From NCBI GenBank assembly GCA_014058105.1, contig JACGCM010001948.1, forward strand, positions 1,550,001 through 1,614,000: a DNA stretch of 64,000 bases, read 5' to 3'. Of this stretch, positions 34,027-44,522 are shown one piece after another; positions within the stretch are counted from its first letter, which is position 1, and the number at the start of each line of letters is the position of its first letter. The translations under genes were made by a program, and so were the position numbers. The notes below the pieces were generated by a model. The model saw nothing but the letters and a program-made list of their open reading frames with translations. It was not told the origin of the DNA and ran no database searches. The DNA comes from Kingdonia uniflora (Eukaryota > Streptophyta > Magnoliopsida > Ranunculales > Circaeasteraceae).

Positions 34027-34430
34027 AATTCCTTGGTCCAACCTAAGTGTCATGTCAACCCTTCGACCCGACTGACACTTAGGGGTGACCTTGAAAATTT
34101 TCAAGTCTCCAATTTTGATAAAACTCAAGGGGCACGAATGGTCAATAGACCAGACCTTCGAGAATGCATTGGGGGCAACCACATTCTAGTTCGATCAGGC
34201 TCAGACCTTCAAAGTCCAGAAAATTTCTTGGTTTACCCTAAGTATCATGTCAACCCTTCGGCCTGGCTGATACTTGGGGGCAACCTTGAAAATTTTCAAG
34301 TCTCCAAGTTCGAGCAAACTCGAGGGGCATGAATGGTTGAACAGACCAGACCCTCGATAATGTATTGGGGGCGACCACGTTCTACTTCGATCAGGCTCAG
34401 GCCTTCGATGTCTAGTAAATTTCTTGGTTC
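34027..34430 (+). repeat. ~195-bp tandem repeat in the post-integrase region of Tat element B
   Basis: Units begin AATTCCTTGG at 34,027, AATTTCTTGG at 34,222 and a partial AATTTCTTGG at 34,418. Each carries ATGTCAACCCTTCG, GACCTTGAAAATTTTCAAGT-type and GGGGGC segments and a short inverted pair (AAGTGTCA/TGACACTT in unit one). Tat/Ogre elements are known for variable tandem repeats in this 3' region, some of which have become satellites. Confidence 0.85.
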
Positions 34431-34709
34431 GATAATTCTACAAGCATGCTATACTTACAACATATACATATACAAGTATGTAAGAACATCAGCAATTCTA
34501 CTGCACACAAGAAATCTCAGTACATCATATATCATAAAATCAAGATCAATACAAATCAACAAACAAATTCAAGTTCAGCATCCATCAGCAAAGCCAAATC
34601 AATCACAAGTTCACAGCTTAAGTGTGCAAAGCAAGCTCAATATTGTTCAAACATTACAATACATTAGAAAGATCAGAAAAAAATAGTTTGGCACGCCCAG
34701 TACAATATC

Positions 34710-36856
34710 TCATATCGGAGTGGCTACACCATCTCCTCCTACAGGTTCCTCCTCGCCAACAACTCTAGCTCCCTCAGTCGAAGGATTCGACACAAAAATA
34801 TCTGCGACTTCCTCAGAACCAGTCCCAGCAGTAGCTGCTCCTACACTTATACCAGCAACATCTGTTCCTACCCCCTCTGGCTGAACAACATCATCAGCAA
34901 ATGGATCATTGGCTCCGGGTAAGCGTTTTAAAGTTTCAGGATCATACCCCAAATCTTTGATGAACTCCTTCAGCCGAATATTAGTCTCACATTCATCATC
35001 AAACTACCCTTGGAAGGTCTCCCTCTGTTCTTTCATGGCCTTATCCTTCTCAACCAGCTTCGCCTCTAGTACTTGCATATGATTGTAGCACTGAGCTTCG
35101 AGTCTCCTTTCGCATTCACCTCTGACAATCCCTTGCTCTCGCTTTAAATCGTTAATCTCAGAAACCAGCGACGCCTCAGTCCCCCGGACGAGCTCCAAAT
35201 TTTCAAGTGCCTATTTCAATTGCCAATTTATTACTTTTTTGCCCTTGATGAAAGCTTGTACCCAAGCGTCTGTCTGCTAGAATATTCGAGTCATCAGTAT
35301 CTCCCGAAGCATGGTGCACTTGAGAAAAATTTCAGAATTTCAAAAAAAAAAAAAAAAAATATTTACCTGATACATACTCTTTTTCATTCGCCTCCCAACC
35401 TCCTCGGGATCATTGGTGCAGAGTGTCACCATCAAAGCAGCAGTGGCTCGAGCTTGCTCTTCTAGTTCGGCCTCTATCAGCTCTTCATCCACATCCTCTG
35501 CATCATCCTCCCCCAGCGCCCTGCGCCTCTTCCGTTGAGTTACCTTTGGTTGTTGTACCCTCGGAGATTCGGGAAAGACCTTCCCCTTCCCTTTATCAAC
35601 ATGCGTCGACGTCAGCTTCAACGCATGCCTTGAGGCATCACGGGCTACTTCGTGCACTGGTCCTGCCTGCTTCGGCACCTGCTACCTCTTCGGAACATAA
35701 CTTACCTTCCTCAACAATTTTACTTTCTACATTCCTTCGACACCATTCTTTTTTGATGGCTTTGGCGTAATGGGTACGTTTCGAAGCTGGAAATCTGTCA
35801 TCTTCTGCCTCATCCTTTTAATACCCAGTTTCCTGAAAACAAAGTTCACCCACTTCTCGTTCGAGTTGATCAACGTCAACATAATCCCTCGAATTTGTCC
35901 AAGTCCGGATATTAGGACCTGCATAACAAACATAAACACATTTATCAGTCTATTCGATCAATACATCAAAAAATCTTCGACAGACAACTTACTTGGATTA
36001 TAGACTTTATGTTGTAACTTATAAAGATCCTTCCCTTCGACATTCTCATAGTTACCCCGTACTACAACCAGGTCTTTATCCCACCCTCGACCCGTCAAGC
36101 ACAGATCAAACAACCAAGGTTTATCTGTGTGACACTGGATGTGATAGGTACCCCCCTTCTGGTTTGCTTTCCTGGAGTAGAACGATACAATATCGTACCA
36201 CTCGATCAAGCTCCTCCCCTCACCTCTCAATTTTACATTCATACCCTCAACTACCTTCATCATTTCGTAAAAATTCTCATTCATCTGGCGCGAGGCAACT
36301 TCCCAAAAGTTCAACACCTCCTTCATCAGCCTTTGAAGGGGTAGCTGCATTCCTAGCCGAATTTGGCCTCTATATGCCATAATGCCCTCTTGAGGTTTCG
36401 ATTGGAAGTTGTACCCTGACCCCGCAAAATATAATATCACCCATACCTTCGACAGCTCCAATTTAGCCACAAATCGATCTAGTCTCAGCTTCTCTCTAGC
36501 TGAGACAGCACCAGCGGCCTGCTCTGAATCAGTCAATTCCTCATTATGATCACTTTTCTCCCCCTCTCCCCTTTCATCACCCAAAGGCTCAACACTACCT
36601 TCGTGTCCCTCTCTCTCTCTCTCTCTCCTCCCTCCATCTCTTTCCCGTCACTCTCCTCGGTCACCAGTGACTTACGACATTTCCTACTTAAAGCCCCAAT
36701 TTCAGGAATTACCATTGCTAATGGGACATCTTTTACAATGTCTAACTTTTCTACGTCGCTGTTCTCACCCATCGGAGCCTGAGCAGATACACTAGCCTCA
36801 TTTTCTTTGATCTTCTCGTCTACAAGCCTTAGTCTTGAAGATTGACGGGTACGCAT
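34710..36856 (-). pseudogene. Antisense gene of Tat element B (aORF1), probably spliced, now frameshifted
   Basis: ATG at 36,856 opens RTRQSSRLRLVDEKIKENEA. The frame runs to ~36,536 and is continued by a shifted frame from ~36,584 to 35,958 (208 codons). That frame includes GQIRLGMQLPLQRLMKEV, ENFYEMMKVVEGM and IEWYDIVSFYSRK. Further open blocks follow at 35,939-35,727 (FVFRKLGIKRMRQKM), 35,678-35,340 (basic KRRRALGEDDAEDVDEELI), 35,198-35,004 (coiled-coil-like EINDLKREQGIVRGECERR) and 34,952-34,710. Their spacing suggests exons separated by short introns such as ~35,940-35,990. The order (central domain, nuclear-type basic patch, coiled coil, acidic/Gly-rich tail) recalls proteins annotated as putative gypsy-type transposon proteins. 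The role is unknown. Element A has the homologous N-terminal part. Confidence 0.55.
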
Positions 36857-36859
36857 CTT

Positions 36860-38070
36860 ATCCTACAGAAGAAGAGGCACGCAATTAGATCGATATATTC
36901 GACTATTACGTATCAATAACCTATGTTTACCTACTCTCTCCAACCCATACTATGATAGTCAAATGTTCGACTCCAATCCCTGTCACACCGTCAATACCAT
37001 CAAAACCCCAAAAGGCTAGACCCACAGATACATGGTTTCCCCCTGTCCTCGGTTATATCATCACAACTATAAAATCTTAGTAGCCTCTACCCTAATATGT
37101 ACTCCACATACAAAAACAGAAGATGAAGCAGCAAGACAGAAATAAGATGACATACCTATTTGAGTAGAGTATTTATCTTTCCTCTCAGCAAATCAGATGA
37201 TCCCACAGCAACGAACAAGCTCTATGAAACAATGGCGTCTGTCTCCTCCTCTAACTCTCTGATTTTATTTCTATAAGTGGGAAAATTGTAACATTAACCT
37301 TGTTCTTACCATTATATATACCTCCTCGAAATAACAAAAAACCACCTCGAATTCCAAAACTGCTATCATTACCACTACCCCTACTTTTCGGCTGAGATGT
37401 GTTTTGTCTACTTTACCCTCCATTACCCCCACGTGCGCGTCTCACGCTCACATTCACAAAAAAATTTAAACCAAGTTAAACCTTCTGATCCCCACTCGAA
37501 GCTTTCAAATCAAATCCTTACATCAAATCAACCTTTTTTCGTAATCTAAGGAGACATCATGATGCCTACAGGGTACTTTGCCCTATGCTCAGTACAGTTT
37601 CTGACATACCAGTTGTTTGGACTGTCAGTTCTGACAATCGAAGCTTACCTACCTTCGAAGCCCCTTCTTCCAGTCTGCGAATAATCGTTTACATCATGTC
37701 TCAAAAATTCGTCCACAGATAACCTAATATTTGATTTCAAAATGTACCAGCTATTCGATTTCTTTCATATTCGACATTCGACAAGCTATTTTTGCACCTA
37801 AATTACTTTCGAGTATTATGATGGTCTTACTTACACAGACATTTCAGTATTCCACTTCGACAGTCATCTTATAGATTTTCAATTTCATTTGGGCAAACGC
37901 CCTTACACCGAAACACAGAAGAAAACATTCAACATCAACAAAAAAAAATCACAAACATTCCTGCCTACCATCCTACACCAGTACTGTCACCACATTAAAG
38001 AAGTCCCTATTTATAGACGGGACGCTTCTTCGAGAACCCAACCTCAACATCTTCCTTGTCGACCACCTCA
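36860..38070. other. Region between the two antisense genes of element B
   Basis: No gene recognised. It would contain the upstream region of the antisense gene starting at 36,856. CT-rich runs lie just inside that gene at 36,606-36,632, and many CTTCGA/TCGAAG words occur, as elsewhere in this element. Confidence 0.4.
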
Positions 38071-38075
38071 GCTAA

Positions 38076-38314
38076 AGACTCCAGGAAGGTGAACCGGTCG
38101 ATGGAGAACGGGCTCATCATTTGTAGTACCCTTCACCAGTACGTATAGGGCATCCCACTAATGGGTTCCCCTGGCCTCAGTTCAAACAAATTTGGCATAA
38201 CCCAATCAAGACCTCAATCACCAAAAAGCCTCTGCTTCAGCTCGAGCATCTTCTCCCGAATATGAAGGTCCCTTGCCGCCACTTGTTTCCGGTCCCTGGT
38301 ATCAGGAGTATCTC
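38076..38314 (-). pseudogene. Degenerate second copy of the small antisense protein (aORF2a)
   Basis: Read leftward from 38,314 it gives RDLHIREKMLELKQRLFGD, a stop, then GLDWVMPNLFELRPGEPISG and MPYTYW. This parallels RDRRIGRKMVELKLKFFGD, then ELDWNMPNLVEVEPGEPING and QSYAYLW of the copy at 38,861-39,355. DNA downstream of each copy also matches (CACCTATTTCTGAGA at ~38,537 and CACCTATTTCCGAGA at ~39,504). The pair therefore looks like a tandem duplication of about 1 kb inside the element. In-frame stops show this copy is dead. Confidence 0.7.
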
Positions 38315-38860
38315 CGCCGCCGTGGGGAGAAGATGAAGATAGGTTTATACAGAGAGAATGCAAACGTCTAAAATTCTCTCAAAACACCCTACTTAAGCCT
38401 GAAGGCATATACATTTAAACCCTCCTTAATCAGAACCTGCATTTATCACAGTCTTAAAAGTTTCCCTCGAAATCTCAACAGTCAAACTTTTTCAAATTCC
38501 CAGACTTAACTGTTTTATCAGCATGCGCACTCAACACCTATTTCTGAGATTTTACAGTCGACACTTCCCTAGTCTCAAACCTTCGACCCCTCTATGCCTT
38601 CTCCTATAACCCTTTCAATACATACATCAAACTTCAAGAATTCAGAGTAAATTATTCATTCCAGGTCAAATATTAACCAATGTCTTCGATACCTGCATGA
38701 CAAATCGAAGTACTTTTCCCCTTGAAGATAGCCGTTTCTACTATTTACCCTTCACAGTTGGATGTTTGATCCCGCGCCTACAATCTATTCGTCTACCATA
38801 TTTACCAGATACAAAAGCAAACAACTTCAGTGAAGTGTTGTTCTCATTCCATTACGTCGA

Positions 38861-39355
38861 TTACAAAAAAAAGGACAGTAAGGAAGAGGAAAAAATAACA
38901 ACAAAACCCATCACCACCACCACCCTGCCACTACCTTCCGAAGAACTCGCCCTATTATCAGACGGACCAGCTCTTCCCGTCGATCCCTGCTCATCCCCCA
39001 ATAACTGATCATCTTCCTGCACAAGACGCTCGGCCAAAACCGACAGGAAGAGATAACGTTCTTCAGCAGCTGTAAACCTCCACTGCATCATCCCCCACAA
39101 GTACGCATAGGATTGCCCGTTGATCGGCTCCCCAGGTTCTACCTCCACTAGGTTTGGCATGTTCCAGTCGAGCTCCTTGTCACCAAAGAACTTCAGCTTC
39201 AGTTCAACCATTTTCCGTCCTATTCGACGGTCTCTGGCAAACCCCATCCTTCTTTGATAATGCATGTTGGGAGTAATATCCATGATTGTTTTCACGAAAT
39301 GTAGAAGAAGATAGTGAAGACGAAGAGTATACAGTATTACCCCCTCACCAACCAT
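38861..39355 (-). CDS. Small antisense protein of Tat element B (aORF2b, 164 aa)
   Basis: ATG at 39,355 opens a 164-codon frame; a second ATG (MDITPNMHYQRRMG, ~39,283) is as likely a start. The conserved core is RDRRIGRKMVELKLKFFGD, ELDWNMPNLVEVEPGEPING, YLWGMMQWRFTAAEERYLFL and SVLAERLVQEDDQLLG. The last ~20 residues are hydrophobic (VVVVMGFVVIFSSSLLSFFL), but they derive from a simple repeat-like stretch and may be a read-through tail. The frame lies 185 bases from the 3' LTR and is transcribed towards integrase. Related copies are at 38,076-38,314 and 2663-3001. I know no domain for it. Open frames in two separate elements suggest that the protein is or was made. Confidence 0.55.
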   Translation of the reverse strand: MVGEGVILYTLRLHYLLLHFVKTIMDITPNMHYQRRMGFARDRRIGRKMVELKLKFFGDKELDWNMPNLVEVEPGEPINGQSYAYLWGMMQWRFTAAEERYLFLSVLAERLVQEDDQLLGDEQGSTGRAGPSDNRASSSEGSGRVVVVMGFVVIFSSSLLSFFL

Positions 39356-39526
39356 ATTTATATCATCATTAACATTATTTATTACTCCGTAATCACCATA
39401 ACTTTGTAATTACCCTCCTTTATTACCTTCCTCGAAAACCCAATATACCTCAGTCAACCGTTCAACTTCTAACAACCAACAGTTTTTCTCAGAAATGCCT
39501 CTACACCTATTTCCGAGACCCTTGCT

Positions 39527-39539
39527 GAGAGGGGGCGAA
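39527..39539 (+). other. Polypurine tract of Tat element B
   Basis: GAGAGGGGGCGAA lies immediately before the TG of the 3' LTR. Confidence 0.85.
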
Positions 39540-40276
39540 TGTAGTAGCCTACTCGCAGCCTTCTAGCTCCAGTCGAACACTCGAAGGCTACATCGAAGCC
39601 TACATTAATACCTCGAAGCCCAATCAATCCGTAAACAAGCTTCCCAAGACTACACGAACTTCAATTATGAACAAGCCTCGAAGACAAAGACAAATTCATC
39701 AACACACGAACCCCACATCAGCATCAGAAATACTTCAACCATAGTCGTACATGGTTGAAGGCAGACGTGTCAGATAAGCTAGCTTACCAGACAAGAACGG
39801 CGTCATTATTGGTCCTGATGACTACAGTGACATAACCAACAATGGCTACAGTGTCAGAACACAGTGTCAGACCCGATATTTACGGCGTCAACACCAACTC
39901 CGGGATACCCGCCTGATACCCGGAGGATACACCTGTAATTTGACTTTCCTTGGTGACTCAACCCTTCCTATATTCTATAAATAGGAGAGAGGGGGAACCA
40001 AGGAGAGGTGATGAAATCTCTCCCCAGAACCCTTACAGTTTACCTTCGATCACTCTGTAAATTACCCAGTACTCAAACCTTCGAATACTCGACAGTAATA
40101 TCAAATCTCTTAAAAATCCTCATCAGAGGTCGTGGAGTGTCCCATTCTAGGCCTTCACGCAAGTATATTGTCAGTAGGTTATTTGTATTATTAATATATG
40201 CTTGACTCCTTTGATAGAAGATAAATCTCGTGGTGTAAGAGCCGACTTCCCCTCCTTGCGAAGTTAGGCCCTTACA
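39540..40276 (+). repeat. 3' LTR of Tat element B
   Basis: It begins TGTAGTAGCCTACTCGCAGC and ends CCCTTACA. TATA box CTATAAATAG is at 39,975-39,984. Compared with the 5' LTR, most differences are C-to-T or G-to-A in this copy. Confidence 0.9.
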
Positions 40277-40412
40277 ATTACTATTGCTCTTGTGCCTAAA
40301 GTCCCCAACCCCTCTTCCTTTGATAAGTATGGTCGTAATGTTATTTACAAAGTTATCTCAAAGATTCTTACTAAGAGGCTTAAGATGGTGTTTTCTCCCT
40401 TGGTCAGCTCCT

Positions 40413-40518
40413 CCCAAAAGGCTTTTATTGAGGAATGACATAACTCTAATAATTTGCTAGTTGCTCCCAAAAGGCCTTCATTGAGGAATGAGATAACTCT
40501 AATAATTTGCTAGTTGCT
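40413..40518. repeat. 53-bp tandem duplication in LINE RT
   Basis: CCCAAAAGGCTTTTATTGAG and its continuation to TTGCTAGTTGCT are repeated at once (40,413-40,465 and 40,466-40,518) with two or three changes. The length is not a multiple of three, so it shifts the RT frame. Confidence 0.9.
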
Positions 40519-42168
40519 CGTGAGTTAATGAAAGACTACAATAAGGATACTGGCAACCTCAATTGCACTACTAAGATAGACTTGATAAAAGTATATGATC
40601 TTCTTCAGTGGGATACAATTTTTAGTGTTTTGGAGGCTCTTAATTTTCCTTGTGTTTATACAGTGGGTTCAGGAATGCATTACAACTGCTCACTACTCTA
40701 TATCCATGCAAGGTTCTCTTGAAGGGTTCTTTCAAGACTAGAGGGGAATCGGACAAGGGGACCCCATATTTGTCCTAGTAATAGAGATGTATGGAATTAT
40801 ACTTGGGAGGAAGGTTCAAGAAGGGTCTCTTCAGCTACACCACAACTGTATCAATCCAAATATCACTCACCTTGCATTTGCAGATGACCTTCTTGTCTTC
40901 TTGAGAGGAGAGGAGATTTAGCCTCAGTTTCTGCACTCAATGATTAATTGCACAAAATCCAAGATATATGTGGCAGGAGTGAATGATACTTCAAGAAAAG
41001 GGTACAATGCTTATTAAATACTTAGGGTTACCCCTTTTTCAGTTCTAGTTTGAAGGCAAGAGACTGTCAGAGCCTTGTGGATACTATAATCATAAGAATA
41101 AGTAGTTGGCAGCATAAAATTCTTTCTTCTGCAGGTAGATGGCAACTTATCCCATCTGTCCTTTCAAGTATAGATGTTTACTAGAGTGAAGTGTTTGTGA
41201 TGCCTCAAGCAGTGGCACATCAAATAGAAAGTGTTTGCTCAAAATTCTAATGGTAGGGATCTTCAGATTATTAATGTAAAAGAGAACCTGTCAAGTGGAG
41301 TGAACTTTGTTATCCCAAGACCGAAGGAGGATTGGGTTTAGATGCATAAAAACATGGAATTTTGCCTCTATCTTAAGACATGCCTGCAAAATAGCCTTGA
41401 AAGATGACAATTTCTGGATCAAATGGGAGGAGGCAAACTTGATAAAAAGGGAGAAACTTCTAGGAGATGCCTGTCCCTGCTTGTTATTCTTGGGTTTGGA
41501 GGAAAGTCCTAAAATTCAGTTGTGAAGCAAAGAAGATTATTCTAAATTTAATTGGTGACGGGGAGAACACCTTGTTTTGGAAGGACCCTTGGCACTCTTA
41601 TGGGATCTTGCTTAGTAAATTTAAAGAAAGCTCCTGGTATGACTCATATATACCCTTGAATGCTAAGATTTCTAACATTATTGTTAATGGGCAGTAGAAT
41701 ATTCCCTAACATATCTCCAACAGAACATGTTAGGAGATAGTATTGTTTTGCCAATCAGAGCCATCAAATTAAATCAACATGGCAAAGATTAAATCATTTG
41801 GACAGTCTCTAAAGATGGTGAATTTTCTCTTGCTGTTACATATGAAATGCTCAGACCTATAAGGACTAAAGTGGATTGGTTTTCAATTCCTTGAAATCAA
41901 TGGAGCTCTCCCAAGCGTAGGTTTACTTCTTGAAGAGCTTTTAAGGGGAATCTTAAAATCTAAAATAGGCTTGTGCAGATAAAGGTTTTAACTAATCATA
42001 TTGTAGCTTTTGTGGGTCAGTGAAGAAAGTGAGTCACTTATATTCAAGAATTGTGTTCTAGCTAATAGCTTTTAAGGGAAGTTTTTGATCAGATGTAACA
42101 TCCGGAGGAACATAGGCAACCGACAAGCTGAGATTAACTGGATCATGAGCCTTGATATGAAAGAATTT

Positions 42169-42702
42169 AGGGTTGTCAATGGATCGGATTGGTTGGTACC
42201 GAATGTATACAAATCCGTACCCGATCTGAAGTTATGCCAGGTGAATCCAAATCCAATCTTAATCCAAATAAGAGAAGCCCTATCCAAATCTGGTTCTTAT
42301 TGGAATATCCAAATATAAACCCGAATCCAAATAATTTACACAATATTAGTTATTTGCTTCAATAATTATTGCAAGGCAACACTATCTAAAGAAAATCAAA
42401 GCTAATATTAATAAACTTCGATAATTAAATTAGATTTTCTATAGAAACTTCTAATGAGAGTTATGAGCAGAGGGATATATGTAATATTTAAGTACAAATA
42501 AAACTATATTTAAAAATATTTGTACTTATAAATCGGATTCGGATACTGGATAGGCTAACATCCAAATTCGAATCCGAAACTATTTCGAATCCAAATTTGA
42601 CATCCATACCCGATCCAAAATTACAAGGGTTAAATCCAAATTCAAAATTCTCGAATCGGATAGGATAGGATTTCGAATTTTATCCAACCCATTGACAGCC
42701 TT
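42169..42702. mobile_element. hAT-like MITE inserted in the LINE (534 bp)
   Basis: The ends are inverted repeats: AGGGTTGTCAATGGATCGGA on the left and, on the other strand from the right, AAGGCTGTCAATGGGTTGGA. The interior is full of subterminal ATCCAAAT and CCGAATCC words in both orientations. This is the pattern of non-autonomous hAT elements in plants. No 8-bp target duplication is evident, and there is no transposase. Confidence 0.75.
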
Positions 42703-43350
42703 CAGCTTCAGCCAGAGAATAAGACACACTTGTTAAAACTGCTTTTAACACTGGTGAACCGCTTATGGAGAGAAAGAAACTTGAAAATATTTGAGAATAT
42801 GCTCATAGTTCCTCAATTAATATATAGGGTATCATTGCTGAGATCAAAGTCAGAAGGCTTCAAGCCCCTTCGAGTATGTTCAACAAGTGTAAGGATCCCA
42901 CTTACTGAGTGCTTGGTCTAACTAGTCAAAGCACTCTGAGGGACATTACAACTTTTCAGTGGGTTCCTCCACCCCCAGGTTTCGTTACTATCAACTGTAA
43001 AGGTTGTTGCAAGGCTGATGGTAGTTCTGGCTATGTTCTAAGGAACTAAGGAACTGGAATGGTCACTTTATAATGGGTATGCAAGTAAATGAAAGCAATT
43101 AAAAGTGAGTACCATGAGTTAGAAGCTGTAAAGCAAGGAAATTGGATGGATAGTCAGAGCTGGAAGAATTTGAATTGTGAATGACTCAGAGAAGATTGTT
43201 CAAGCTCTCAAGTTGGAAAGAGCTCCAAACTGGCAATGCATATGAGTATCTTGGATGACATTCTAGAAGACCTTAAACAGTATCTTGTATTACATATATT
43301 CAATTTTCTTTAATACGAAGCTTGCACAAGCTTGCAAAGTTCTTATTTAA

Positions 43351-43925
43351 GTAGCAAGGATACATTTCTTTTCTTTCTAACTCTTTTTTTTTTTGCGGAG
43401 AAACTAAAACAACACATACATTATAAAGTTGGAAAAGCATACGATAAGAAACAAGATAAAAAAACTTAACTCTGTGGGAGTTGTTCGAATGATTACGTCT
43501 TAAAACAAAATCGGGTAGGACTACTCTAATATTTCATCTTTGGCATGACCCTATATGAAATGACAGCTACAACAGAAGCACAAATTAAGCAAACTAGGGC
43601 AAATCTTGGAAATTTCTCACTGCAGACTATGGCAAGCAAAATCTATGATATGATGGGATATCCATAAAATAAATCTGAAGTCTCCAGTAAATAAAGGGTC
43701 TAAGAGAGTAATGCCCAGTGTCCTCCGCATGGGGCCATAAGCACGAAAATAAAGCAACACATACATGATGAATCGGGAGAACATGAAACATGATGGGGGC
43801 ACTTGAAGCATTTATCAACCAACCAACGTTTCTTTTAATATATTAGTAACATATTATAGAAATCCACTGCTTGTTCTCAGATATAATTATGTATCTGAGC
43901 AAAACCACAAAATGAAAAAAAGAAC
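43351..43925 (-). other. 3' flank of the E1 gene, including its 3'UTR
   Basis: Directly downstream of the E1 stop codon. No further gene is seen. A T-run at ~43,385-43,394 and the LINE end lie at its far side. The polyadenylation site was not determined. Confidence 0.5.
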
Positions 43926-44522
43926 CTACTTGAAATAGACGGAAACCTGAGGGATATCGATGTCTTCATCGTCATCATTCTCACATGCTACTACGACGTC
44001 GAAATGATTGCGATAGGGAGGTATATCAATCTTAGCCACGTCTCTCGCCAAATCCACCATCTTCTTATCCATGCGATCTCTGTGCCTCGGGAACAAACTG
44101 TTATAAAGCAAACAAGGGCCACATGAGATACTATAAGCGTTAAGACCTTTTTCTTTGAGCCACTGAAGAAGATCCCTCAAGGTTGGATTGTCCCTTAGTA
44201 TCCAACGATCCCAAACTGTCCATGTCATCTCCCTGTGCTTCATGACCTTAGGAGGTACAGGCTCGGCCATGGAGAAGAGTGGGAGTGCAAGATTGGCAAA
44301 CGTGTTACGGTAGTCCTCGACCTTGTGTCCTTTGTCTAACACCTTGTAAAGTTCCAGGCAAACTAGACCTGTTGCCATAGCTGTGGAGGTTGCAATAGCA
44401 GGGATAATTCTTCCAGCAATAAACTTGGCCTTCAACTTATCTACTTCGGGAATGCTGTAGTTCCTAGCCCTCATGTTAGCAAAGCCAGCTATCAGGTCCA
44501 TATGGTAATTTGTATCATCATC
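43926..44522 (-). CDS. UBA1: E1 coding exon 6: end of active adenylation domain and ubiquitin-fold domain
   Basis: It encodes about residues 875-1072. It opens [20 protein letters not shown] after a CAG acceptor and carries [20 protein letters not shown], a near-invariant E1 stretch. It then gives [20 protein letters not shown] and ends VSVYFK with TAG at 43,928-43,926. The ubiquitin-fold end recruits E2 enzymes. Confidence 0.95.
   Translation of the reverse strand, partial: DDDTNYHMDLIAGFANMRARNYSIPEVDKLKAKFIAGRIIPAIATSTAMATGLVCLELYKVLDKGHKVEDYRNTFANLALPLFSMAEPVPPKVMKHREMTWTVWDRWILRDNPTLRDLLQWLKEKGLNAYSISCGPCLLYNSLFPRHRDRMDKKMVDLARDVAKIDIPPYRNHFDVVVACENDDDEDIDIPQVSVYFK

Larger units (their letters stand above)
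27590..40276 (+). mobile_element. Nearly full-length Tat-lineage Ty3/gypsy retrotransposon (element B, 12.7 kb)
   Basis: Two LTRs (735 and 737 bp) bound a primer site, gag, protease, RT, RNase H and integrase on the plus strand. Then come a ~195-bp tandem repeat, antisense reading frames, a polypurine tract and the 3' LTR. The flanks are ATTGT on the left and ATTAC on the right, a 5-bp duplication with two transitions. The order without a chromodomain, with a long post-integrase region holding antisense frames, fits the plant Tat/Retand group. The element sits inside LINE RT. Every pol domain carries stops, so it cannot now transpose alone. Confidence 0.9.
24200..43350 (+). mobile_element. 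Plant L1-type LINE, interrupted three times
   Basis: Four segments belong together (24,200-24,349; 25,005-27,589; 40,277-42,168; 42,703-~43,350). They are separated by a copia solo LTR, a Tat gypsy element and a hAT-like MITE. Removing the inserts restores the reading at both LTR junctions: L-E-Y-T-P-L in ORF1 and M-N-V-I-T-I-A-L-V-P-K in RT. The order ORF1 with a CCHC knuckle, apurinic-type endonuclease, RT, zinc-binding region and RNase H is that of plant L1 elements. Neither the 5' end nor a clear poly(A) tail with target duplication was found. Confidence 0.85.
26100..43350 (+). pseudogene. LINE ORF2: endonuclease, RT, zinc region and RNase H, split by two insertions
   Basis: The endonuclease has MWNTRRLNKPIKH (~26,138), ETKARKGRE, WILLGDFNSPFSSIDK (~26,519) and WGTFNFVGASSH. 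The linker and RT start (QLGDGNNAYFHGAVKAR at ~27,161, then FSIPITKSPGPKDL) lead to the Tat insertion at 27,590. RT resumes at 40,283 with IALVPKVPNPSSFDKYGRN, then QGDPIF (~40,753) and the catalytic-site region HLAFADDLLVF (~40,870-40,902). WKDPW (~41,580), a zinc-binding region at ~41,890-42,080 and WRERNLKIF (~42,760) follow. An RNase H remnant (WVPPPPGFVTINCKG at ~42,960) ends near 43,340. Stops, frameshifts and a 53-bp duplication (40,413-40,518) make it inactive. Confidence 0.8.
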
